Positions 1 through 6,247 of a stretch of DNA of 9,718 bases are shown piece by piece. The position numbers were made by a program, and so were the translations under genes. Position 1 is the stretch's first letter. Every line of letters begins with the position of its first letter. The stretch is from Thermoanaerobaculales bacterium (lineage in GTDB: Bacteria; Acidobacteriota; Thermoanaerobaculia; Thermoanaerobaculales; Sulfomarinibacteraceae): NCBI GenBank assembly GCA_029932545.1, contig JAOZPW010000141.1, positions 1 to 9,718 on the forward strand. Direction: 5' to 3'. The notes below the pieces were generated by a model. The model saw nothing but the letters and a program-made list of their open reading frames with translations. It was not told where the DNA came from and made no database searches.

Positions 1-1360
1 TGTTCCCTCGGCTGACAACCTGAGGTTCGAGCTGTCCAACGGTACGCCGGTCTACCTCTCGGAGGACCACCAACTGCCGCTGGTTAACATCGCAATCTAC
101 TTCCGAGGTGGTCGCTACCTGGTGCCTGCCGACAAGGCCGGTCTTGTGGAAACGGTATCCGCAGCTTGGCGAACCGGTGGTGCAGGTGACCTCAACGCCC
201 GGGAATTGGACGAGAAACTGGACTTCCTCGCGGCCAACGTCTCGGCCCGCATCACGGATGTCCGCGGTTCCGCCTCTCTCAACGTCATGTCCAAAGACCT
301 CAACGAGGCCATGAGCCTGTTCATGGACGTCTTGACCCGGCCACGATTCCAGGACGATCGTTTTGCCAAGGCCAAGGACGATCTGCTCCAGGCGATGAAA
401 ACGCGTAACGATGACACCGGAAACATTGAGGACCGCGAATGGGACCGGCTGATCTACGGTGACGATTACTGGATGAACCACTTGGCCACACAGGCGACGC
501 TTGACGGTGTGACGATCGATGACGCAAGAAATCTCGTCTCCAGACTGATCCGTTCCAACAACATGGTCCTCGCTGTATCCGGGGATATCACAAGAGCCGA
601 TGCCAAGAAGCTCCTCGATGCAACCATCGGCACCCTGCCCAAATTAAAAAATGCCCTGCCGGCGATCCCTCAGCCTACGCACGTTCCGGCACCCGGCATC
701 TACGTCGTCAACAAGCCCGAGGTCAACCAGGGCCGAGTCCGTATGGGTCACCTGGGCTATCGCCTCGGAATGCCCAATCAATTTCCGCTGGTGATCGGCA
801 ACGACATCTTCGGCGGCGGCGGATTCACCGCCCGTATGATGAAGAGGATCCGCTCGGATGAGGGTCTTGCCTACGGCGCCTATTCATCAATGTCCTTCCC
901 CGTGACAATCCCCGGCGTCTTCAGCCCCTTCTTCCAGTCCAAATCCTCGACCTGCGCTTTTGCCGCCGAGATCGCCATGGAGCTGCTCAAACAGATGCAG
1001 ACCGAGCCGGTGACCGACGAAGAACTGATGACCTCGAAGAACTCCATGATCGAAACCTTCCCTCGGCGTTTCGAATCAGCAGCGCAAGTGGTCGGCATCT
1101 TCGCCCAGGATGAGATTCTCGGCAGGTCACACGACTACTGGACGAAATACCGCGACACCGTTCGCAAGGTCACTGCCGAAGATATCCAAAAGGCCTTCGC
1201 CAAGGACATTCGGCCGGACGACATGATCATGCTCGTGGTCGGCAACATCGAGGAAATCATGGCCGGACACCCGGACCACGATAGCCGCCTGACCGACTTC
1301 GGCCCGATCCATGAGGTGCCCCTGCGGGATCCCTTGACCCTGGAGCCCCTGACCGAGTAG
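1..1360 (+). CDS. M16 family peptidase homologue lacking the zinc site (5' partial)
   Basis: The frame is open from base 2 to the TAG at 1358-1360, giving 452 visible residues; the true start and any signal peptide lie upstream of the window. It reads as an M16B (processing-peptidase/PqqL-like) protein. The N-terminal M16 domain begins at once with an FELSNGTPVYLSEDHQLPLV-type strand pair. The second M16 domain carries GGGGFTARMMKRIRSDEGLAYGAYS, with the family Arg (fragment residue 278) and Tyr (291 or 294) that hold the substrate backbone. Where active members have HxxEH after a Gly-Leu, this protein reads G47-L-V-E-T-V-S-A, so both zinc histidines and the catalytic glutamate are missing. 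In M16B heterodimers one subunit keeps the metal and the other keeps the Arg/Tyr pair; this looks like the latter. An active partner gene just upstream is an inference. Location is probably periplasm or inner-membrane surface. A strong terminator follows 22 bases after the stop. Confidence 0.88.
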   Translation, partial: VPSADNLRFELSNGTPVYLSEDHQLPLVNIAIYFRGGRYLVPADKAGLVETVSAAWRTGGAGDLNARELDEKLDFLAANVSARITDVRGSASLNVMSKDLNEAMSLFMDVLTRPRFQDDRFAKAKDDLLQAMKTRNDDTGNIEDREWDRLIYGDDYWMNHLATQATLDGVTIDDARNLVSRLIRSNNMVLAVSGDITRADAKKLLDATIGTLPKLKNALPAIPQPTHVPAPGIYVVNKPEVNQGRVRMGHLGYRLGMPNQFPLVIGNDIFGGGGFTARMMKRIRSDEGLAYGAYSSMSFPVTIPGVFSPFFQSKSSTCAFAAEIAMELLKQMQTEPVTDEELMTSKNSMIETFPRRFESAAQVVGIFAQDEILGRSHDYWTKYRDTVRKVTAEDIQKAFAKDIRPDDMIMLVVGNIEEIMAGHPDHDSRLTDFGPIHEVPLRDPLTLEPLTE

Positions 1361-1382
1361 ATCTTCCCGACTTACCTACACC

Positions 1383-1411
1383 ACGCCCGGGCCTCGTGCC
1401 CGGGCGTTTTT
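1383..1411 (+). terminator. Rho-independent terminator of the M16 gene
   Basis: A perfect 10-bp stem (ACGCCCGGGC at 1383-1392 pairing with 1398-1407) closes a 5-base loop and runs into TTTTT (1407-1411). It lies 22 bases past the M16 stop codon. There is no T tract on the other strand, so it serves the rightward gene and not the convergent phosphatase gene. Confidence 0.93.
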
Positions 1412-1464
1412 ATTGGGGGCCTTCTCCGGGATCCTGCCCGTCCTGGAACCCTTCCGCTCCCTTT

Positions 1465-2931
1465 TCAGCTGCCGGTCGAGGCAGGCCAAGAATTCCCGCG
1501 CTTACAGGCCACCAACGTTATGTCGTCCGCTTGCGGCTGACCATCTTCAAACTCTCGAGCCGCGTTAAACAGAGTGTTGACAATGTCCTCGGCACTTTCA
1601 CCACGGTTGGATTTGACAATATCGAGGATCCGCTCGACACCGAACTCCGTCTCATCAGGCCCTTCACTCTCGATAATGCCGTCGGTCAGCAAAACAAGAA
1701 GGTCACCGGAGCCGAGTTGGAGATCGCGTCGGCTGGTGAACTCACCATCCGGGAAAAGTCCAAGCGGCAATCCCGTACTCTCCAAAACGTCCCGAATACC
1801 CCCAGCCTCGGCAAGAATGTACCCGGACGGGTGGCCTGCATTTGCGTAAACGAGCTCTCCGGTCGAAAGATCGAGAATCACCAACACCATGGTCACGAAG
1901 AATCTGTCCTCCAGATCTGCATTGAGGACATTATTAATTCTGCGGAAGATCTCGCTCGGGTCCAGGTTGGATCGTATATAGGCCCGCAAATAGGCTCGCG
2001 TCTCCGCCATGACCATCGCCGGACCGATTCCGTGACCGCAAACGTCGGCCACAACGATCCCCAGTTTGTCGTCCGAAATATTCAAGAAATCAAAATAATC
2101 GCCACAGGTGGCATCTGCAGAAAATGCGGCACCACTGAGATCGTAGCCCGGGATGCATGGGGAACTCCGAGGGTAGAGTCTCCGTTGAACCGCGGCAGCG
2201 ATTTTCATCTCAGTTTCCTGCTCCTGAATTTTTCTCCGCTCGGTCATATCTTTCAGGACAGATACGAAGTGGGTAATGTTGCCTCCTTCGTCCCTCATCG
2301 GAGTAATTGTCTGCTCAGCGTGAAAAATGCGACCGCATTTTCGGCGATTGATAGTCGTGGCCCTGAAGGTCTGACCGTTGGTGATCGCAGACCAGAGTCC
2401 GTGATAATACCGATGGTCTTGCACACCACTTTTCAGGATGCGTGGGTTGCTGCCCAATGCCTCGTGTGTCGGAAAGCCGGTGATGGTCTCGAATGCAGGA
2501 TTGACGTACTCGATGACGCCGCTTCGGTCAGTAATGAAAACCGCGTCGGCCGTTTGCTCCACCGCATTCGACAGATGCCCCGACATCTCCTCCGCTCTTT
2601 TCCTGCGAGTGACATTCCTGGAAACCAGAACCCCGACGCCGAATAATACTTCCCATCCCAGGAAGCATGCAATCCCGAGGGCATGAGGTTGATTACTGAC
2701 AACCCTCATCGGACACTGCCCGGTCACCATCCTTTTGTTCAATGTAACCGCACCGAGAAAGACGGCAACACCCAAAACTGGGCCGGCCAAGCTGATCAGA
2801 AAGAGAAACGGACCGACTCGCACCCTCCCCACGCCGCGGAGACGGCTCAACACCCGAGACAACGTCATTCGGGTACCGTTCAACAAAAACCGGACCGCTG
2901 CACTCATAAGATGGGTTTCGTCTAATTTCAA
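1465..2931 (-). CDS. Membrane-anchored PAS domain PP2C (SpoIIE/RsbU-type) serine phosphatase
   Basis: The 488 residues fall into clear blocks. Two hydrophobic segments (about 39-64 and 84-104) form a membrane anchor with a short loop. A basic RKRAEE linker (110-115) leads into a PAS sensor domain (about 119-232, VFITDRSGVIEYVNPAFETITGF-like), which ends in the usual KDMTERR. The PP2C SpoIIE-type phosphatase domain (about 240-476) has GDYFDF (277-282), ADVCGHG (295-301), AGHP (365-368), TDGIIES (416-422) and ADDIT (468-472); these include the aspartates that bind the metal pair. RsbU-type enzymes dephosphorylate a STAS anti-anti-sigma factor and so release a sigma factor or similar output; that target is inferred here. 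No STAS, RsbW or RsbT gene is nearby. The longest frame starts at a TTG (2931) with no clear ribosome site. ATG at 2907 or 2868 would keep every domain and is equally possible. Confidence 0.9.
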   Translation of the reverse strand: MKLDETHLMSAAVRFLLNGTRMTLSRVLSRLRGVGRVRVGPFLFLISLAGPVLGVAVFLGAVTLNKRMVTGQCPMRVVSNQPHALGIACFLGWEVLFGVGVLVSRNVTRRKRAEEMSGHLSNAVEQTADAVFITDRSGVIEYVNPAFETITGFPTHEALGSNPRILKSGVQDHRYYHGLWSAITNGQTFRATTINRRKCGRIFHAEQTITPMRDEGGNITHFVSVLKDMTERRKIQEQETEMKIAAAVQRRLYPRSSPCIPGYDLSGAAFSADATCGDYFDFLNISDDKLGIVVADVCGHGIGPAMVMAETRAYLRAYIRSNLDPSEIFRRINNVLNADLEDRFFVTMVLVILDLSTGELVYANAGHPSGYILAEAGGIRDVLESTGLPLGLFPDGEFTSRRDLQLGSGDLLVLLTDGIIESEGPDETEFGVERILDIVKSNRGESAEDIVNTLFNAAREFEDGQPQADDITLVACKRGNSWPASTGS

Positions 2932-2950
2932 TATTGAGTCTGACTCTCGA

Positions 2951-2979
2951 AATATACATTATTCTCTCAGGATGCGCAA
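2951..2979 (-). promoter_or_regulatory. Candidate sigma70-type promoter of the PAS-PP2C gene
   Basis: Reading the minus strand, TTGCGC (2979-2974) is followed after exactly 17 bases by TATATT (2956-2951), which is 5/6 to the -10 consensus. The -35 matches only its first three bases. Transcription would begin near 2944, just upstream of the TTG and ATG start candidates. Short promoter matches of this kind are common by chance. Confidence 0.35.
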
Positions 2980-3022
2980 GTTTCGAAATGGATCTTCGAT
3001 ATTCTAACGGGGTCTTGCATTG

Positions 3023-3059
3023 AAAAATGTAGGAATGGGGGCCGGGAAATCCCGGCCCC
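3023..3059 (-). terminator. Probable terminator of the FG-GAP gene
   Basis: A perfect 9-bp GC-only stem (GGGGCCGGG at 3038-3046 with 3051-3059) and a 4-base loop lie about 33 bases past the stop of the leftward FG-GAP gene. On the minus strand a TTTTT run (3027-3023) follows, but ten bases after the stem rather than directly. Termination is therefore likely but may be weak, leaving some read-through toward the phosphatase gene. Confidence 0.55.
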
Positions 3060-3092
3060 ACAGATCGTTCTCACTGGTTTAAAGGCGATGTG

Positions 3093-5924
3093 TCAACCGA
3101 CGGTCACATCCCATGCCAAAGTGTTTCCGCTTTCGAAGCCGTCGCTGAAGATGCTCATTCCGAATGAGACAGTACCGGTGGTCTTGTCAACTGCCGGTTC
3201 GCCGATCAGCGGGGTCTGGTGACTGCGATCCCTGCTCTCCAGTTGGTCGGTTTTCATCGTGACGACGATATCTCGCAGGGACTGCTGAGATGCGTCGGAG
3301 GCTGCCTGAAGAACGACAAAGAAACCCTCGGTATGACCCGGTGTGACCTCGTTCCCTGCCAGACCATGATTTATGGCGTAGGTCAGGGTTCCGGAGCTCA
3401 GGCTGAGATAGGTATCCGTCACGATAAGAGTGTCAACCCCTTCTGTCCACATGAGGTCGTCATCAAGATCGAGGTAGATCTCCATCCGGTCGACGATGTT
3501 GTTGATCTCAGTCGAAGTCAACGGCGTTCCGGCAGTATCCTCGAAATAGAGTTGGAGCCTGCTCATCTCAAGGCTATTGTCCACACCGCTGCGGCCGTTG
3601 TCTGAGATGAGGAAATTGAAGATCACGTCCTTTTCCCCATCATCAATAGCCGCCGGCGCGTAGTTATAGGCGAATGCCGCAAACTGATTGCCGAAATTTT
3701 CATACCACGTGACCGAATCTGTCGTTCCGGCGGCCGCCAATACAACATCCAGATCGTCGTCGCCGTCGATATCCACGGCCAGGGCCTGCCAGGGGGAGTC
3801 CAGGCCGCTTTCGATCGTATGGCGGGACCAGGAGGATCCGTCTCCGCCGTTTCTCCAGAGGTAAACATCGTCACCCAAATAACCGGTACCCAGGATGTCG
3901 ATGTCACCGTCATGATCAATGTCCACGGCCTGAACTTCGGAACCGTCGGACAGATAGCCTGAACCGACGTTGTGGACCGTCCAGGTTCCGCCGGCGCCGT
4001 CGTTTTCGAACCACTTGATGTCGTCGTCATCACGGATGGCGCCGATGATGTCGAGGTCTGAGTCTCCGTCGATATCACCAAGGGCAATCCCCCGCGGCCC
4101 GTCAAGGCCCGAGATATCACTGAAACTCCAGAGCGACGGGCCTTGGAGAAAGATCCGGATGGCGTCTTCGTAGTAACCCGAGGCGACGAAGTCCATCCTG
4201 CCGTCCTCGTTGAGGTCACCAACCGCAACACCGTAGGCACCATCAAAGGGGGTGAAATTCTCCTTTGTCCAGGAGCCGCCAACACCATCGTCGTTGATGA
4301 TGATGGTCGCCTCATCGCCGTCAAATGCGGCAACGACCAGATCGAGATCGCCATCGGCATCGAGATCGACGGGTTCAACGGCATGGGCGCCGTTGAAAGA
4401 GGAGAGCACTGTGTGTTCCGTCCAGTTCGGAAGGGCACTGCCATCGTTGGCCCACCAATAAATGGCGTCTCCGCTGACCGTCACGCCGAGGATATCCGGA
4501 TGGCCGTCCTGATTGATGTCGGCGACGGCAACATCACGGAAACCGTTCGTTCCTGTGTCAACCACATTCTCCCACCAGAGGGAACCATCCACACCCAGGT
4601 AGAGCTTGACCCAGGCGTTGTCCCATCCGCCCACCACGACGTCCATGATACCGTCCTGATTGACGTCGGCGGTGGCGATGCCCCTCGGGTTGGCCAGGCT
4701 GTCACGGATTGTGACGGGGTCGGCCTCGGCAAAACGACGGTGGGTATTTTCGTTCTCCCACCAACTCAGCCTGTCGCCCGAAAAGCCGACTGCAGCAACG
4801 TCGAGGTCACCATCCCCGTCAATGTCAACGGGGAGGGCATCGACGGCGCCTGCGAAAGTGGCGTCGATACTGTGGCGCAGCCAAATGGTTCCGGCGCCAT
4901 CCGTGTTCTCGATCCAGAGGACCTCGCCGTCACCCTCCCGCGAGGTGACGATGTCAAGATCACCGTCAACATCCATGTCGGCGACCTCGACCGAGGCAGG
5001 CCCGTTAATACCAACGACAACGTTATGCTCGGTCCAGGAGCCGTTTTCGTACCAGACGACCTGGTCTTCGATTGAGCCCGAGGCAACGACGTCGGGCATG
5101 CCATCGTTATCGACATCCCCGATGCTGACGGAATTGGCGCCGTTTAAGGAGGTCGTCAGCGTATGATCGGTCCATCCCCCATTGGCAGGTGTGCCGTCGC
5201 TCTCGAAGTAGAAAATCGTGTCAAGATCAACGTCGGGAACCACGACATCAAGGTCACCATCAAGGTCGAGGTCGGCAATCTCGACATCCCAGGGTTTGTC
5301 CACGCCCGACGACATGGTATGACCATCGCCCCAACCCATCGTCCCCGAATCGGCGAGATCGTTCTCCTTCCAATCGACAATCGGGTAAGTTCCTTCCCCA
5401 ACGGCAACGTAATCCAAATCTCCATCGCCGTCGAGATCGGCAAGCTTGATCGAACGAATGCCGACGTAGGTGTAGATACTGATATCATGCTGGGTCCATG
5501 TCGTATTGGCGCCGACCCAGGGATTCTCAAACCACATAACGGTCGCCTCGCCGGGATAGGTCACGTTGTACTGCCCAATGATGATGTCGAGGTCTCCATC
5601 CTGGTCGATGTCGCCAACGTCGGCGCTTCGCGGCGAATCCAGGCCGGTTGCGACGGTCGTGCCGGAGGTTCCGCCGCCGGCGTATGCCCATACGATCCAG
5701 AGCTGGCCGGAGTCCTCTGAGCACATGATGAGATCCGTATTGCCGTCGCTGTTGAAATCGCCGGCTACCAGATCGACCGCGCCGTTGACCCCATTGGCAC
5801 TGGTCAGGATGTCCGTCTGCGACCCGAAGGGTAACTCGGCGGCGGCGCCCGTCATACATGCAAGGCAGACCAGAGTCAGCCAGGCCATGATGTGAATGTG
5901 ATGCCTATTGATCTTGCGTTCCAT
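3093..5924 (-). CDS. Secreted FG-GAP/VCBS repeat protein with 14 calcium-loop repeats
   Basis: The 943-residue product starts at ATG 5924, set by a strong ribosome site GGGAGG (5935-5930). It opens with a Sec signal peptide: a charged start, a hydrophobic core at about 13-25, and likely cleavage after GAAA near residue 29. Residues 45-745 hold 14 repeats of about 50 residues, each with a DxDxDGxxD calcium loop, and most with a following WxEN...W..H stretch. Loops begin at 56, 105, 163, 218, 270, 316, 367, then 420, 469, 520, 570, 617, 668 and 718. Integrin-like FG-GAP propellers have seven blades, so 14 repeats suggest two propellers, split by the extra segment at about 392-414. Residues 755-920 form a separate domain I do not recognise. 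The protein ends DGFESGNTLAW (928-938) plus five residues. Such proteins act outside the cell, often in adhesion or binding; the ligand is unknown. Confidence 0.9.
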   Translation of the reverse strand: MERKINRHHIHIMAWLTLVCLACMTGAAAELPFGSQTDILTSANGVNGAVDLVAGDFNSDGNTDLIMCSEDSGQLWIVWAYAGGGTSGTTVATGLDSPRSADVGDIDQDGDLDIIIGQYNVTYPGEATVMWFENPWVGANTTWTQHDISIYTYVGIRSIKLADLDGDGDLDYVAVGEGTYPIVDWKENDLADSGTMGWGDGHTMSSGVDKPWDVEIADLDLDGDLDVVVPDVDLDTIFYFESDGTPANGGWTDHTLTTSLNGANSVSIGDVDNDGMPDVVASGSIEDQVVWYENGSWTEHNVVVGINGPASVEVADMDVDGDLDIVTSREGDGEVLWIENTDGAGTIWLRHSIDATFAGAVDALPVDIDGDGDLDVAAVGFSGDRLSWWENENTHRRFAEADPVTIRDSLANPRGIATADVNQDGIMDVVVGGWDNAWVKLYLGVDGSLWWENVVDTGTNGFRDVAVADINQDGHPDILGVTVSGDAIYWWANDGSALPNWTEHTVLSSFNGAHAVEPVDLDADGDLDLVVAAFDGDEATIIINDDGVGGSWTKENFTPFDGAYGVAVGDLNEDGRMDFVASGYYEDAIRIFLQGPSLWSFSDISGLDGPRGIALGDIDGDSDLDIIGAIRDDDDIKWFENDGAGGTWTVHNVGSGYLSDGSEVQAVDIDHDGDIDILGTGYLGDDVYLWRNGGDGSSWSRHTIESGLDSPWQALAVDIDGDDDLDVVLAAAGTTDSVTWYENFGNQFAAFAYNYAPAAIDDGEKDVIFNFLISDNGRSGVDNSLEMSRLQLYFEDTAGTPLTSTEINNIVDRMEIYLDLDDDLMWTEGVDTLIVTDTYLSLSSGTLTYAINHGLAGNEVTPGHTEGFFVVLQAASDASQQSLRDIVVTMKTDQLESRDRSHQTPLIGEPAVDKTTGTVSFGMSIFSDGFESGNTLAWDVTVG
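3747..5759 (-). repeat. Coding tandem repeat: 14 FG-GAP/VCBS units
   Basis: Fourteen in-frame units of 46-58 codons, each centred on an Asp-rich loop such as DLDGDGDLD, DINQDGHPD or DIDGDDDLD. The units have diverged: loops 1, 8, 9 and 11 use Asn at the third position, and in loops 12 and 14 the glycine is Ser or Asp. They are therefore old repeats and not a recent expansion. The GAC/GTC-rich codons also keep the opposite strand open, which explains the long antisense frames here. Confidence 0.9.
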
Positions 5925-5928
5925 GAGT

Positions 5929-5935
5929 ACCTCCC
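5929..5935 (-). promoter_or_regulatory. Ribosome binding site of the FG-GAP gene
   Basis: The minus strand reads GGGAGGT, with four or five bases before ATG 5924. It is one of the best Shine-Dalgarno matches in the window and fixes the start at the methionine that begins the signal peptide. Confidence 0.8.
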
Positions 5936-5996
5936 GGTCGTGAGTTATTGCTACATCCAGGATGGGCCTTCAAGGGCAAATCGACCATGGAAGAAC

Positions 5997-6046
5997 GCGA
6001 CAGAACCCGGACAAAGTGCGACAAAAGGATGCACAAACGCGACAAA
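5997..6046 (-). promoter_or_regulatory. Phased array of five TTTGTCGC-like boxes (candidate operator)
   Basis: On the minus strand five direct copies follow one another: TTTGTCGC (6046-6039), TTTGTGCA (6037-6030), TTTGTCGC (6025-6018), TTTGTCCG (6015-6008) and TCTGTCGC (6004-5997). Start-to-start steps are 9, 12, 10 and 11 bases, so they average one helical turn, and the three best copies sit exactly 21 apart. The boxes lie 73-122 bases upstream of the FG-GAP start and in its orientation. Direct repeats one turn apart are how OmpR/PhoB-class response regulators bind, and TGTC recalls the Pho box half-site; that link is an inference. Confidence 0.45.
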
Positions 6047-6142
6047 CACCGTTGAGAAGTGCGGGTTAGGCAGCCTGATCGACCTGAAAACTGGAGGACA
6101 AAGGGCCAAACCCTGGTGCGGTGTCAGGCGATCTACTTGAAA

Positions 6143-6177
6143 TAGCTCTCAGCTATCAGCTTTCAGCTATCAGCTCT
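6143..6177 (+). repeat. Five-copy heptad tandem repeat (YAGCTHT)
   Basis: Five back-to-back 7-mers: TAGCTCT, CAGCTAT, CAGCTTT, CAGCTAT, CAGCTCT. The AGCT core is constant and only the first and sixth bases vary. The tract ends ten bases before the candidate -35 of the DUF748 gene. It is noncoding, so changes in copy number would alter upstream promoter spacing and not a reading frame. Confidence 0.8.
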
Positions 6178-6186
6178 TTCGAAGTC

Positions 6187-6215
6187 TTACCGCCTCGGAG
6201 GGTCAGCGCTATACT
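6187..6215 (+). promoter_or_regulatory. Candidate sigma70-type promoter of the DUF748 gene
   Basis: TTACCG (6187-6192, 3/6 to the -35) and TATACT (6210-6215, 5/6 to the -10) are separated by exactly 17 bases. Transcription would begin near 6222, leaving a leader of about 26 bases that holds the GGGAGA ribosome site. Confidence 0.45.
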
Positions 6216-6247
6216 TTTGTGGAACGACAGCAAACTGGGAGACCTTT

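Larger units (their letters stand above)
5925..6247. other. Divergent intergenic region between the FG-GAP and DUF748 genes
   Basis: This 323-base stretch has no convincing gene. From left to right it holds the FG-GAP leader and ribosome site, a phased box array (5997-6046), about 95 bases with no clear signal (6047-6142), a heptad repeat (6143-6177), and a promoter and leader for the DUF748 gene. For the leftward gene a TTGAAG (5973-5968) could be a -35, but the sequence 17 bases on (CAATAA) is a poor -10, so no leftward promoter is called. A short frame at 5892-6140 (+) overlaps the FG-GAP start antisense and looks like chance. Confidence 0.6.

Noticed and set aside
1396..2646. 416-codon open frame on the plus strand
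   Set aside because: It lies antisense to the PAS-PP2C gene, starts inside the terminator stem, has no ribosome site and encodes no recognisable domain; the opposite strand has full family motifs.
4143..5075. 310-codon open frame on the plus strand inside the FG-GAP gene
   Set aside because: It is a by-product of the Asp/Val-rich repeat codons read in reverse (GAC/GTC); it has repeating Val/Asp composition, no start signals and no signal peptide.
5997..6058. CRISPR-like array from three 21-base units
   Set aside because: Only about eight bases per unit are conserved and the unit is too short for a CRISPR repeat plus spacer; no cas genes are present.
5892..6140. 82-codon plus-strand frame in the intergenic region
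   Set aside because: It begins inside the FG-GAP signal peptide codons on the opposite strand, has no ribosome site and low-complexity composition; the same bases are better explained as control region.
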